From Derxia lacustris (lineage in GTDB: Bacteria > Pseudomonadota > Gammaproteobacteria > Burkholderiales > Burkholderiaceae_E), in contig NZ_MUHU01000002.1 in assembly GCF_002105195.1 (NCBI RefSeq), positions 434,001 to 498,000 on the forward strand: a stretch of DNA of 64,000 nucleotides, written 5' to 3'. Shown here piece after piece: positions 36,335-47,806 of this stretch. Within the stretch, counting starts at the first letter, position 1. Each line of letters starts with the position of its first letter. The position numbers were made by a program, and so were the translations under genes. The notes under the pieces were generated by a model. The model saw only the letters and a list, made by a program, of their open reading frames with translations, searched no databases and was not told the DNA's origin.

Positions 36335-38878
36335 TCACATGAAGCGGTAGCTGACCTTGCCGTAGAAGAAGCGGCCACGGATCGAGTACAGCTCGGCGAA
36401 GCCCATCTGCGAGTACGTGTTGTTCAGCGCATTGGTCAGGCTCAGCGGCGGCTGACGATCGAAGACATTTTTTACGCCCACGTCGATGAACACGTTCTTG
36501 ATGCCGCCGAAGCGGCCGGTCCAGTCGACCTCGGTATAGGGCGCGACGCGGTTGACGCCTTCGGCGATGGGCTTGGGCTCGTCGGTATCCCAGAAGCCGC
36601 CGGTGGTGCGCACGACGAACTGCGTCGAGTACTCGTTGCGGTCGAAGCCGGCGGTGACCACGTTGCGGTACTTGGGATAGATGTAGGTATCGGCGTACTC
36701 GTCCGTGCCTTCGGCGGTCTTGATGCGGTTCGACTTGGTGTACGTGATCGACTCGCGCAGCGTGAAGCGGCCCAGGCCATTCACCGGGAAGCGCCCTTGC
36801 AGATCGAGGTCGACGCCGTTCACCGCGCGCTGCTGGTAGTTCTGCAGGTTGGTGAAGATCAGGAACTGGTTGGTGCGCTCGTCACGACCGACCAGACCGC
36901 TCTCGATCGCCTGCGTGATCGTCGGCGTGTTGATCTCGTTGGTCTTGTAGACCCACCAGAAATCGAGCGAGCCGCTGAACATCGGCGTCGGTTCGAAGAT
37001 CGCGCCGACGTTGTAGGTCTTGCCCTTCTCGGGCTTGAGCGAGGGATTGGAGCCGTTGACCTGATAGGCCGAGATCAGGCAGGTGGTGCCGGCCGGGATG
37101 CCGAGCAGATCGCACTGATGCTGGTCGCTGATGGTCAGCGCGCCCTGCTCGCTGGCGCCGAACAGCTGCTTGAGCGCCGGCGCCTTGAAGCTCTTGGCCA
37201 CCGAGGCGCGGAACGCCAGTTCGGGCAGCACGTCGTACTTGAGCGCGAGCTTGGGGCTGGCCGCGCTGTACTCGCTGTACTTGTCGTAGCGCACCGCGAT
37301 CTGGCCTTCGAGCTTGGCCAGGATCGGCACGCTCAGCTCGCCGAACACCGACTTCACGGTCTGGTCCGCCGACACCGCCGACTGCTGGATGCTGCCGACC
37401 ACATTGCCGGCCTGGCTCAGCGGATCGGGCTTGTCGCTCAGCGTCTCGCGGCGGAACTGGGCGCCGACCGCAAAGCCGAGCGCGCCGGCCGGCAGCTGGA
37501 ACAGGTCGCCGCGCAGCAGCGTGTTGACATAGGTGGCGATGGAAATGCCGTCGCGGCGCGGTCGCACCTTGAGGCTGTCGACGAAGGCCTGATCGTTGGT
37601 GGTGACGGTCGGGTCGAGCGCGCCGCTCTCGGTGGCGGCAGTCCAGAGCGTGGCGTCGTAGTAGTTGCTGTCGTTGTTGGTCACGCGGCTGGCGGCGCGG
37701 CCCACGTCGACCTTCCATTCGTACTCGCCGAGCATGCCGTTGGCGCCCACCGCCGTGCTGGTGAGGATGGACTTGCGGTCGGTGATGCGCGGCCCGCCCT
37801 GCATGAAGCGGCCGGCGATCAGGCCGGTGCCGCTCGGCACGGTGAAGTAGTCGGGGACCGGATGGCTCTCGAAATGGTTGATCGACTGCGAGTAGATGAA
37901 CTCGCCGGTCAGGTTCACCTCGCCGGCCTTGAGCGCGCCGAGCAGCATGGTGTTGAGCCGGTCGGCGCCGTTGTAGGCGGTCAGCAGGCTGGAGTTGAAG
38001 TCGTAGCGGCAGATGCCGCCGCTCAGGTTGGCGGCCGGGCAGGGCAGGACCGAGCCGCCGGTGAAGGCGCCGGTTTCCGGATCGACATAGTTGCCGTAGG
38101 GCGAGAAGCCGCTGCGCGCGTCGCGGCCGCCGTAGCGCCGGAAGTCGACCGACTTGCTCAGCTCGCGGTCCTTGCGATAGATCGGGTCGCGCTTGAAGTA
38201 GTCGATCGACGCGGTGATGTTGTAACCGTCCTCGGCGACGCTGCCCTTGCCGGTCACCAGGCCGTAGCGCTGTTCCTGGCCATCCTGCCGGCTGCTGATG
38301 CCGTAGTTGGCATAGACCTCGGCGCCCTGGTAGTCGCTGCGCGTGATGATGTTGACGACGCCGGCGATGGCGTCGGCGCCGTAGATGGCCGAGCCGCCGT
38401 CCTTGAGGATTTCGACCCGCTCGACGAGCGCGATCGGAATCATGTTGATGTCCACCGAGGCGCCCGCACCCGACGAGTCGTAGAGCGCATTCACCGGCAG
38501 CCGGCGTCCGTTGATGAGCACCAGCAGATTGGTGTCGTCGAGGCCGCGCATGCGAAAGCTCGCCGCGCCCGAGCCGGCCGGGCTGTTCGACGTGAGCTCG
38601 CCCTGATCGAAGATGTCCATCGAGGCGATGTTGCGCACCAGCTCGTTGAGCGAGGTGGCGCCGGTCTTCTCGATGGCGTCGCGGCGCAGGATTTCGACCG
38701 GCGCCGGGCCTTCCACCTGGGTCCGCTTGATGGCGGAACCCGTCACTTCGACACGATTGAGCTGCTGCGCCGGCGCGGTGGTCTGTGCCTGCGCCGAATG
38801 CAGGGGGGCGGTCAGCGACACGACGGTGCCGGTGATGGCAAGCGTGACGCCCAGGTTGATGGGCCTGAATCGGAACAT
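36335..38878 (-). CDS. TonB-dependent outer-membrane receptor
   Basis: The 847-residue receptor has a signal peptide ending in AQAQ near residue 32, then VEVTGSAIKR and a plug (about 60-180) with TNLLVLINGRRLPVN, VERVEILKDGGSAIYGADAI and AGVVNIITRSDY. A large barrel follows. This belongs to the broad group with the SAIYG(A/S)DAIAGV plug motif, common in bacteria that take up peptides, sugars or complex organics. Its last residues are SYRFM: a Met follows the usual terminal aromatic. The gene lies just downstream of the peptide-type ABC importer, after a terminator, so it has its own promoter. Ligand unknown; peptide import is suggested only by context. Confidence 0.9.
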   Translation of the reverse strand: MFRFRPINLGVTLAITGTVVSLTAPLHSAQAQTTAPAQQLNRVEVTGSAIKRTQVEGPAPVEILRRDAIEKTGATSLNELVRNIASMDIFDQGELTSNSPAGSGAASFRMRGLDDTNLLVLINGRRLPVNALYDSSGAGASVDINMIPIALVERVEILKDGGSAIYGADAIAGVVNIITRSDYQGAEVYANYGISSRQDGQEQRYGLVTGKGSVAEDGYNITASIDYFKRDPIYRKDRELSKSVDFRRYGGRDARSGFSPYGNYVDPETGAFTGGSVLPCPAANLSGGICRYDFNSSLLTAYNGADRLNTMLLGALKAGEVNLTGEFIYSQSINHFESHPVPDYFTVPSGTGLIAGRFMQGGPRITDRKSILTSTAVGANGMLGEYEWKVDVGRAASRVTNNDSNYYDATLWTAATESGALDPTVTTNDQAFVDSLKVRPRRDGISIATYVNTLLRGDLFQLPAGALGFAVGAQFRRETLSDKPDPLSQAGNVVGSIQQSAVSADQTVKSVFGELSVPILAKLEGQIAVRYDKYSEYSAASPKLALKYDVLPELAFRASVAKSFKAPALKQLFGASEQGALTISDQHQCDLLGIPAGTTCLISAYQVNGSNPSLKPEKGKTYNVGAIFEPTPMFSGSLDFWWVYKTNEINTPTITQAIESGLVGRDERTNQFLIFTNLQNYQQRAVNGVDLDLQGRFPVNGLGRFTLRESITYTKSNRIKTAEGTDEYADTYIYPKYRNVVTAGFDRNEYSTQFVVRTTGGFWDTDEPKPIAEGVNRVAPYTEVDWTGRFGGIKNVFIDVGVKNVFDRQPPLSLTNALNNTYSQMGFAELYSIRGRFFYGKVSYRFM

Positions 38879-39155
38879 GGATGAATCCCCAGAGATGGAC
38901 AGGAGATCGGTCGCTCGCGCCGCACGGCCGCGGATGACGGACTGGCGCGGCTCGAAACGATCGCTCATGCGGGCGTGCATAAGCTCACCGAAGTTCACGA
39001 TTCTTGTGGTTTTGGCAGTCAATCAGCAATGTCTGTGACATCTCTCCTGAGTGACCGTTGTGTCCTATGGACAGAAGAAATCGATTGGTGCGGCGATGCC
39101 CGCAGACGGTGACCGGCGAGCGCTTGCAAGGTGCATGAAATGCATCAGCCGCATG
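38879..39155. other. Intergenic region upstream of the second TonB receptor
   Basis: With the terminator beside it, this fills the 332-bp gap between the receptor and the ABC ATPase. It must contain the receptor promoter on the minus strand. A TTGACT hexamer is visible at 39025-39020, but I see no good -10 partner. GGGGATTC near the start codon may be the ribosome site. No gene is evident. Confidence 0.4.
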
Positions 39156-39192
39156 AAAAACGGCGCCGCCACGGTTTGCCCGTGGCGGCGCC
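39156..39192 (-). terminator. Rho-independent terminator of the ABC importer operon
   Basis: A perfect 13-bp GC-rich stem (39162-39174 with 39180-39192) with a 5-nt loop is followed on the minus strand by TTTTT (39160-39156), 18 bp past the ATPase stop codon. This is a textbook intrinsic terminator. Confidence 0.88.
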
Positions 39193-39210
39193 ATGGACTT
39201 GCAAGCGTTG

Positions 39211-41076
<1,866 letters not shown>

Positions 41077-41086
41077 GGCTGGGCTT

Positions 41087-42517
41087 TCAGCGGCGCACCG
41101 AGCGCGGATCGAAGGCATCGCGCACGGCATCGGAGAACAGGTTGGCCGACAGCACGAGCGTGAACATGAAGGTGAAGGCGGTCGCCAGCGTCCACCAGAT
41201 GGTCGGGTCGCGCGACAGCTCGGTGCGCGCGGTGTTGATGAGGCTGCCGAAGCTGGCCATCGACGGATCGACGCCGACGCCCACATAGGTCAGCACCGCC
41301 TCGGCCAGCACCAGTCCCGAGAAGCTGATGACGATGTTGATGAGGATGAGGTGCATCACGTTGGGCAGCAGGTGCGCGGTCATGATCCGCCAGGTGCTGG
41401 TGCCGAAGGCCTGCGCGGCCTGCACGTATTCGAGCTCGCGCAGCTTGAGCACCTCGCCGCGCACCAGCCGGCACAGCTCGGTCCAGCTCGTCATGCCGAG
41501 GATCACGCAGAGGAAGAACAGCCGCGCATCGGTGCGCTCGGCGGCGGTGGCGAACATCGCTGCATTGCGGTCGATGAACAGCAGCAGGATCAGTACCGAC
41601 GCGGCGATCAGCAGCACATAGGGGATGGAGTTGATGACGGTGTAGACGTACTGCACCACCTCGTCGACCCAGCCGCGCAGATAGCCCGCGAGGATGCCGA
41701 GGCCCACCGCGATGGGCAGCGTGACGAGCGTGGTCATGCTGCCGATGACGAGCGCGGTGCGGATGCTCTTGAGCGCGAGCAGCAGCAGGTCCTGCCCGGT
41801 GCGGTCGGTGCCGAGGACGTGGTAGTGGCCCGCCAGCGCCGCGACCGGCCCGGCGATCAGCGCGACCACCGCCAGCGTGGCGATGACGGCGCGTACCGGG
41901 AAGGCGGTGCGGCCGGCGGCGATGTCGTCCCAGGCGGCGGCGATCGGCGTCTGGCCCGGCGTGCCGACGCCGCTGCCGGCGCGGCGCCGCGCGACCCACG
42001 CGGCAGTGAGCGCGGCGATCAGCAGCGCAGCGAGCGCGCCGAGTGCCAGCCCGCCGAGCGCGCGGCGCAGCACGTCGCCGGTCCATTGCGCGTCGGGATT
42101 CTTGAGATGGGCGCCGCCGTGGTCGAGCCGCGGATAGTCGCGCGTGGCCTGACCGTCGGCACCGACCGTCGCCTCCTTCTGGAAGCCGATCCAGGCCAGC
42201 GGCGCGGAATAGGTCTTCTCGCGCGAATCGACCAGCGGCTTGAGCAGCGCATCGAGCACCGAGTAGGTGACCGGCGCATAGACCGGCGCGCTTGCCGAGG
42301 CATTGGCCAGCAGCGGCCGGTAGTGCAGCGAATCGGCCAGACCCACGGCCACGAACAGCGCCAGCAGCGTGGCCGTGACCGCGCCGGTGGTGTTGCGGAA
42401 GGCGCGGCGCCAGGTCTGCGCCAGATGCGGCGTGGCGCGCACCAGCGCGGCATACCAGAGCACGGCGATCACGAGCGCGAGCATGACCGCGTCGGTCCAG
42501 AGGATGACGATCTTCAT
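41087..42517 (-). CDS. yejE: ABC importer inner-membrane permease (YejE-like)
   Basis: The 476-residue permease has an N-terminal hydrophobic segment (about 5-25), a second helix near 45-63 and a periplasmic-type soluble stretch (about 65-165). The BPD-type permease core follows (about 200-470), with the cytoplasmic EAA loop around LRELEYVQAAQAFGTSTWRI. It is longer than DppC/OppC (about 300), as expected for the YejE group, which carries extra N-terminal sequence. It starts 7 bp after the first permease. Confidence 0.9.
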   Translation of the reverse strand: MKIVILWTDAVMLALVIAVLWYAALVRATPHLAQTWRRAFRNTTGAVTATLLALFVAVGLADSLHYRPLLANASASAPVYAPVTYSVLDALLKPLVDSREKTYSAPLAWIGFQKEATVGADGQATRDYPRLDHGGAHLKNPDAQWTGDVLRRALGGLALGALAALLIAALTAAWVARRRAGSGVGTPGQTPIAAAWDDIAAGRTAFPVRAVIATLAVVALIAGPVAALAGHYHVLGTDRTGQDLLLLALKSIRTALVIGSMTTLVTLPIAVGLGILAGYLRGWVDEVVQYVYTVINSIPYVLLIAASVLILLLFIDRNAAMFATAAERTDARLFFLCVILGMTSWTELCRLVRGEVLKLRELEYVQAAQAFGTSTWRIMTAHLLPNVMHLILINIVISFSGLVLAEAVLTYVGVGVDPSMASFGSLINTARTELSRDPTIWWTLATAFTFMFTLVLSANLFSDAVRDAFDPRSVRR

Positions 42518-42524
42518 GTGCGGC

Positions 42525-43502
42525 TCAGTGCAGGCGGATGCGCGGGTCGGCCCACGAATACGCGATGTCGGTGATGAGGAAGGCGGCCACGTAGAGCAGC
42601 GAGCCGAAGAACACCATGGCGCGGACGATGTTGAAGTCCTGCGTGTTGATGCCCTCGATGGTGAAGCTGCCCAGACCCGGAATCGAGAAGAAGCTCTCGG
42701 TCACGATCGAGCCGACGAACAGCGCCGGCAGCAGCAGGCCCGACGCGGTGATGATCGGGATCAGCGAGTTGCGCAGCACATGGCGCAGCAGCACCTTGCC
42801 CTCCGACAACCCCTTGGCGCGCGCGGTACGCACATAGTCCTTGCCGAGTTCTTCGAGATAGATCGAGCGGTAGAGCCGCGAGTCGGGCCCGAGCCGCGCG
42901 AGGATCATGCAGACCACCGGCAGCAGCACGAAGGCGAACATCTCGGCGCCGGGCGCGAAGCCCGACGACGGCATGAGCCGCAGCATCTTCGAGAACACGT
43001 ACTGCCCGATGATGATGAAGAACAGCGACGAGATCGACATCAGCGCCACCAGCGTCACCACGCCCACCGAGTCGAGCCGCGTGCCGCGCAAAAACGCCAG
43101 CAGCAGCGCAAACAGGATCGACACGCCGACCGTGACCAGGAACACCGGCGTGGCGATCGCCAGCGATGCCGGCAGCCGCTCGACGATCTGGCGCCGGATC
43201 TCGCGGCCGTCGTTGGCATAGCCGAAGCGAAAGCGCGCGCTGTCGGCCGAGGTGTCGAAGAAGATGGTCTCGGTGAACTTGCCGAGGCCAGTCGCGCCGG
43301 GGTTGAAGTAGGTCGGCTTGTCGAAGCCGCGCTCGGCCTTCCAGAGCGCCACCGCCTCGGAGCTGACGCGGCGCTCGCCGAGCGTGAGCCGGGCCATTTC
43401 GTCGGGCGAGTTGACGCTGAAGAACAGCACGAAGGTGAGCAGGTTGACGCCGATGAGCACCAGCACCGCATAGAGGGCGCGGCGGACGATGTAGGCAAGC
43501 AT
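42525..43502 (-). CDS. yejB: ABC importer inner-membrane permease (YejB-like)
   Basis: The 325-residue permease starts with the family's N-terminal pattern MLAYIVRRALYAVLVLIGV and LTFVLFF. It has about six transmembrane helices and the EAA loop around KDYVRTARAKGLSEGKVLLRH, then ESFFSIPGLGSF. This is the DppB/OppB/YejB type. It begins 3 bp after the binding-protein gene. Confidence 0.92.
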   Translation of the reverse strand: MLAYIVRRALYAVLVLIGVNLLTFVLFFSVNSPDEMARLTLGERRVSSEAVALWKAERGFDKPTYFNPGATGLGKFTETIFFDTSADSARFRFGYANDGREIRRQIVERLPASLAIATPVFLVTVGVSILFALLLAFLRGTRLDSVGVVTLVALMSISSLFFIIIGQYVFSKMLRLMPSSGFAPGAEMFAFVLLPVVCMILARLGPDSRLYRSIYLEELGKDYVRTARAKGLSEGKVLLRHVLRNSLIPIITASGLLLPALFVGSIVTESFFSIPGLGSFTIEGINTQDFNIVRAMVFFGSLLYVAAFLITDIAYSWADPRIRLH

Positions 43503-43505
43503 GGT

Positions 43506-45734
43506 TCAGCCTCGCAGTGCGGAGATGTCGACGGCGGGCTGGCGGCCGGTGGCGTTCTCGCGCCGCTTGAATACCGCCCAGGCCGGCCAGGCCAGCAGCG
43601 CCAGCAGCAGCGCCAGCACGGCCAGCGGCCACAGTTCGGGCCGGTTCCACTCGGTGACGAGGCGGGCCCGCAGCGCCGGATCGACGCGCAGATAGAGCAG
43701 GGTGTTGCGGTTGATGATGGTCGGAAAGCCGTTGTAGACCCAGGTCTGGTAGTTGCCGGACGACGCCGGCCACAGGCCCCACATCCAGGCCGCGTCGTCG
43801 CGCACGAGGGTCACCATGCGGTCGATGACGGCCTGCTTCTCGGGGCCGTCGGTCATGGTCGACATCTGCTCGAACAGCCGGTCGAAGGCCGGGTTGGCGT
43901 AGTTGGTGTCGTTGTCGCCCTCGTGCTTGACCTTGCCGTTGGGGCCGTAGAGCAGGAACAGGAAGTTCTCGGGATCGGGATAGTCGGCATTCCAGCCGCG
44001 CCAGAAGATCTGCACCTGCCCCTGCCGGATGCGGTCCTGATAGCGGTTGTAGTCGGTCGGCCGCACTTCCATCTGGATGCCCAGACGCGCCGCCTGCTTC
44101 ACCTGCCAGTCGAGCCGCGCCTGAAACCCCGGGCCGACGCCGCTGCTGTCGTAGTAGAGGACGAGCGGCCGGCCGGTTTTCGTATCGATGCCGTTGGGAT
44201 AGCCGGCTTCGGCCAGCAGCTTCTTCGCGTCTTCGAGCGGGCGGCGTTGCGCGGCGCCGTTGACCCACACATGGGTGTGCGGATCGATGCCGGCCTCGCC
44301 GTCGCGGTAGCCGAACAGGCCGGGCGGCACCGGGCCCATGCCGGTGCGCGCATCGCCGTAGATGTCGAAGAACACGCTCGCGTGCTCCTCCCAGTTGGTC
44401 GAGATCGACAGCGCGAGCCGCAGCTTGCGGTTGCGCTCGGCCTGGGCCGGATTGCTGCCGTCGCCGACCACCGGATCGAGCATGTTGAAGCCCAGATACC
44501 AGACCGTCGGGTCGAAGGACGACGGCAGCTTCACGCCGTGGTCGCGCAGCGTTTCCCATTGGCCGCTCTTTTCCATCATCTGGCGCTGGAACTCGAAGCC
44601 GCGATCCGAGCGGTCGATGTCGAGCACATCGGCATAGCCCTGGATGAAGCGGGTGTTGCCGGGCTCGCGCTCGCGCTCGTTGGTCGACACCACGCGGTCG
44701 ACGAAGGGCATGCGCTTGCCACAGTCGTCGAGCAGGCCGGCTTCCTTGTCGCCGGGCTTGCCTTCGCAGGGGTAGAGCTCGCCGCGATAGTTGGGATTGC
44801 GCACCATCACGTTCTGGTTGGGGCGCTGGCTTTCGATCATGAACGGGCCGGTACCGACCGGCCAGGTGTTGAGCGACAGGCTGTGCTCGGCCATGCCGCG
44901 CTGGGCATAGAAGCGCTCGGCTTCCCAGGGCACCGGCGCAAAGAAGGTCATCGCGAGCCAGTAGCGCGTCTGCGGGTACTTGCCGACGATGCGCAGCTCA
45001 AGCGTGTGATCGTCGATGGCGCGCGCGCCGGTGAAGGGCGCATCGCGCAGGTCGTGCCAGGGCTGCCAGCGCTCGGTGCGCGGATTGGCCTTGTCCTCGG
45101 CGGCCTGCTGTTCGCGCAGCTTGTTGCCCAGGTCGCGCAGGCCCACCACGAATTGCGCAATCACCGGGTAGAAGCGCGCCGGCGTGGCATTCCAGGGGCT
45201 GGCGTGGCGCTTGATGCCGTAGACGTAATCGGCGGCGGTGAGTTCGCGGGTGCCGGTCTGCTCGAAGTCCCAGGGCGAGTACTTGCCGGTGAGCTGATCG
45301 GGCGTGAGCGAGTGGTAGAGGTAGTTGCCGGCAGCGTCGCGCGCAAACGCCGGATGCGGCGCGTACATCACGCCCGGCTTGAGGTGGATGACGTACAGGC
45401 TCTCGGCCACTTCGCTCGCGGGCGGATCGCCGGCCAGCTCGCTGCCATCCTTGGCGAAGTAGCGCGGCACCGGCAGGTCGAGCGCGGTCTTGGGTTCGAG
45501 CGTGTAGGGCCGCTTGAGGTAGTGGTACTGGTACAGCGGCTCGAACACGCCATAGGTCCACGGAGTTTCGTTGGTGCTGTAGGAGCTGATCGGATCGAAG
45601 TACTTGGGCCGTTCCTGGAAGGTGGTGAACAGGGTGTTGCTCCTGATCCAGCTTTCCGGATAGGGCGCATTGCCGGTGCAGCCGGCAAGCAGGAGCAGGC
45701 TGGTGCCAAGGGCAAGCGCGAGGCGACGAGGCAT
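43506..45734 (-). CDS. Peptide-type ABC substrate-binding lipoprotein with C-terminal membrane helix
   Basis: The 742-residue protein has an N-terminal signal with lipobox (LLLLAGC, Cys near residue 18). A family 5 extracellular solute-binding domain follows (residues about 40-690), with segments such as GVFEPLYQYHYLKRPY and WPVGTGPFMIESQ. The C terminus ends in a hydrophobic helix (about residues 700-722, LAVLALLLALLAWPAWAVF) followed by KRRE. A lipid anchor plus a C-terminal helix is unusual for a binding protein. I chose the ATG at 45734 for the signal peptide; an upstream ATG at 45785 would spoil it. It heads the four-gene importer operon. The substrate is probably a peptide or peptide conjugate, by family. 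Confidence 0.88.
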   Translation of the reverse strand: MPRRLALALGTSLLLLAGCTGNAPYPESWIRSNTLFTTFQERPKYFDPISSYSTNETPWTYGVFEPLYQYHYLKRPYTLEPKTALDLPVPRYFAKDGSELAGDPPASEVAESLYVIHLKPGVMYAPHPAFARDAAGNYLYHSLTPDQLTGKYSPWDFEQTGTRELTAADYVYGIKRHASPWNATPARFYPVIAQFVVGLRDLGNKLREQQAAEDKANPRTERWQPWHDLRDAPFTGARAIDDHTLELRIVGKYPQTRYWLAMTFFAPVPWEAERFYAQRGMAEHSLSLNTWPVGTGPFMIESQRPNQNVMVRNPNYRGELYPCEGKPGDKEAGLLDDCGKRMPFVDRVVSTNEREREPGNTRFIQGYADVLDIDRSDRGFEFQRQMMEKSGQWETLRDHGVKLPSSFDPTVWYLGFNMLDPVVGDGSNPAQAERNRKLRLALSISTNWEEHASVFFDIYGDARTGMGPVPPGLFGYRDGEAGIDPHTHVWVNGAAQRRPLEDAKKLLAEAGYPNGIDTKTGRPLVLYYDSSGVGPGFQARLDWQVKQAARLGIQMEVRPTDYNRYQDRIRQGQVQIFWRGWNADYPDPENFLFLLYGPNGKVKHEGDNDTNYANPAFDRLFEQMSTMTDGPEKQAVIDRMVTLVRDDAAWMWGLWPASSGNYQTWVYNGFPTIINRNTLLYLRVDPALRARLVTEWNRPELWPLAVLALLLALLAWPAWAVFKRRENATGRQPAVDISALRG

Positions 45735-45900
45735 GGGCGAGGTCTTGTCGGAGGCAATCAAGGCGGACGATGGTGCCATGAACATTTAGGATTCCGGCTC
45801 GCGCTTGCGGTTTCCGTGCCAGACCGGGCGGAGGCTTCGCCAGCGGTTGCAAATGGTTTGCGCGCTTGCTTGCAGCGCCGCGAGCCGGACGGGAATTTCG

Positions 45901-47163
45901 ATGTCAGCCACTCTTGCAGCGCCCCCGGCGGCGCCCAGCCGCGATGCGGCCGTGATTGCCCTGGTGGGTTTCGCGCATGCCGTATCGCATTTCTTCCATC
46001 TGCTGCTCGCGCCGCTGTTTCCGTGGCTGATGCCGGCCTTCGGCATCGGCTTTGCCGAGGCGGGCTTTCTGGTGACGCTGTTCTTCGCGGTGAGCGGTAC
46101 CGGGCAGGCGCTGGCCGGCTTTGTCGTCGACCGGTTTGGCGCGCTGCCGGTGCTGCTGGCCGGCGTGAGCAGCTTTGTGCTGGCGGCGCTGGCTCTGGCG
46201 CTGGCCCAGGGTTATGGCGGGCTGATGCTCGCGGCCGGCCTCGCCGGGCTGGGCAATTGCGTGTTCCATCCGGCCGATTTCGCGCTGCTCAACCGGCGCG
46301 TGCTGCCGGCGCGACTGGGCCATGCGTTCTCGATGCACGGGCTGGCGGGCAATCTGGGCTGGGCGGCGGCACCGCCGCTGCTGGCCGGCGTGGCGGCGCT
46401 CGCGGGCTGGCGCGCGGCGGCACTCACGGCGGCGGCCGTGGCTGCGCTGGCCTGGCTGGCGCTGTGGTTCGGGCGCGGCCTGCTCGATGATCGGGCGGCG
46501 CTGGCGCGGCAGGCGGCGGCTCCGGTGCCGGCAGCTGCGACGGGCACGACCGGCCGGTTCGGCTTTCTGGGCGTGCGCGCGGTCTGGCTTTGCTTCGCCT
46601 TCTTCCTCACGTCGGCGGCGGCCTTTGGCCTGCTGCAGAGCTTTGGCGCGCCGACGCTGGAGCATGTGTTCGGGCTGGCGCGCGCCACGTCCACCTTCGC
46701 GATCACGCTGTTCCTGCTGGCGGGGGCGGTCGGCACTTTCGTGGGCGGCTTTGTCGCCTCGCGCACCGAGGACAACGACCGGCCGGTGGCGGTGGCGCTG
46801 CTGGGCTCGGCGGCGGTGGCGGCGCTGCTGGCCACCGGTCTGCCGCCGGCCTGGGCGGTGCTGCCGATGCTGGCGGCGATGGGCTTTGGCGTGGGCGTGG
46901 CCGGGCCCAACCGCGATCTGCTGGTGCGGCGCGCGGCGGCCGGCCGGTTTGCCCAGGCCAGCTACGGGCGGGTTTACGGCTTTGTCTATTCGGGGCTCGA
47001 TCTGGGGCTGGGCGCCAGTCCGCTGCTGCTCGGGCCGGCGCTCGATGCCGGGCGCTTTCGCACCGTGCTGGTCTGCGTGGCCGTGGCCCAGGCGCTGGCG
47101 GTGCTGAGCGCCTGGCGCGTGGGCAGCGGCCGGCGCGCGCTGGCGACGCCGCAGCCGGCGTAA
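45901..47163 (+). CDS. MFS transporter, fosmidomycin-resistance (Fsr) type
   Basis: The 420-residue inner-membrane protein has about 12 hydrophobic helices. It opens with the conserved [20 protein letters not shown], which in the Fsr-like MFS group marks the first helix. The A-type loop [12 protein letters not shown] follows helix 2. Substrate is unknown; relatives export fosmidomycin or other small molecules. I chose the ATG at 45901; the frame is open upstream to 45805 across the divergent promoter region shared with the importer operon. It is followed by an RraA-family gene after 68 bp. Confidence 0.85.
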   Translation: MSATLAAPPAAPSRDAAVIALVGFAHAVSHFFHLLLAPLFPWLMPAFGIGFAEAGFLVTLFFAVSGTGQALAGFVVDRFGALPVLLAGVSSFVLAALALALAQGYGGLMLAAGLAGLGNCVFHPADFALLNRRVLPARLGHAFSMHGLAGNLGWAAAPPLLAGVAALAGWRAAALTAAAVAALAWLALWFGRGLLDDRAALARQAAAPVPAAATGTTGRFGFLGVRAVWLCFAFFLTSAAAFGLLQSFGAPTLEHVFGLARATSTFAITLFLLAGAVGTFVGGFVASRTEDNDRPVAVALLGSAAVAALLATGLPPAWAVLPMLAAMGFGVGVAGPNRDLLVRRAAAGRFAQASYGRVYGFVYSGLDLGLGASPLLLGPALDAGRFRTVLVCVAVAQALAVLSAWRVGSGRRALATPQPA

Positions 47164-47231
47164 GCGCGGCGTCGGCCAGCGCGGGCACAAAGCCGGGCCG
47201 GCCCTCAACCCTCACTTCAGGAGAACGCTTC

Positions 47232-47729
47232 ATGACCCATCCCGCCACCACCGATCTTTGCGATGCCAACGAAGACCGCATCGCCGCCGGCAGCCTGCGC
47301 GTGCTGGCGCCGGGCTGGCGCAGCTTTGGCGGCCGTACCGGCTTTGCCGGGCCGGCAGTCACGCTCAAGGCGTTCGAGGACAACACGCTGGTGCGCGCCA
47401 TCCTCGGCGAGCCGGGCGAGGGCCGGGTGCTGGTGGTCGACGGCGGCGGCTCGCAGCGCTGCGCGATGGTCGGCGGCAACCTCGGCGTGCTGGCGGCCAG
47501 GAATGGCTGGGCCGGCGTGCTGGTCAACGGGCTGGTGCGCGACACGCGGGAACTGGCGGCCTGCGACGTGGCGGTGTTTGCGCTCGGCACCCATCCGCAG
47601 AAAAGCGTCAAGCTCAACGGCGGCCAGCGCGACATCGCGGTGCAGTTTCCGGGCGGCGTGGTGCGCCCGGGCGACTGGGTTTATGGCGACGAGGACGGCG
47701 TGCTGGTCAGCGACGTCAAGCTCGGCTGA
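47232..47729 (+). CDS. rraA: RraA-family protein (putative HMG aldolase / RNase E regulator)
   Basis: The 165-residue protein has the RraA fold signatures: [20 protein letters not shown] and [15 protein letters not shown], with the Arg-Asp pair that binds metal and substrate in the class II aldolases. E. coli RraA inhibits RNase E, whereas many relatives are 4-hydroxy-4-methyl-2-oxoglutarate / oxaloacetate aldolases. Sequence alone does not decide between the two, and the retained catalytic residues favour aldolase activity. The ATG has a strong Shine-Dalgarno (AGGAGA). It converges on moeA. Confidence 0.88.
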   Translation: MTHPATTDLCDANEDRIAAGSLRVLAPGWRSFGGRTGFAGPAVTLKAFEDNTLVRAILGEPGEGRVLVVDGGGSQRCAMVGGNLGVLAARNGWAGVLVNGLVRDTRELAACDVAVFALGTHPQKSVKLNGGQRDIAVQFPGGVVRPGDWVYGDEDGVLVSDVKLG

Positions 47730-47806
47730 GGCGCGACGGCTGACGCCCGGCGCTGGGCGCGCCACGGCCGGTGGCGCGGCAGCTGCGTCGCACGCCCGGC
47801 CGCCAG

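Noticed and set aside
42369..46490. A very long open frame on the plus strand opposite the ABC importer operon
   Set aside because: It runs antisense to four clearly recognised genes, has biased His/Arg/Gln-rich content typical of a reverse-strand shadow in GC-rich DNA, and matches no family.
47759..47777. 7-bp hairpin between rraA and moeA
   Set aside because: Too short and without a T tract; expected by chance at this base composition.
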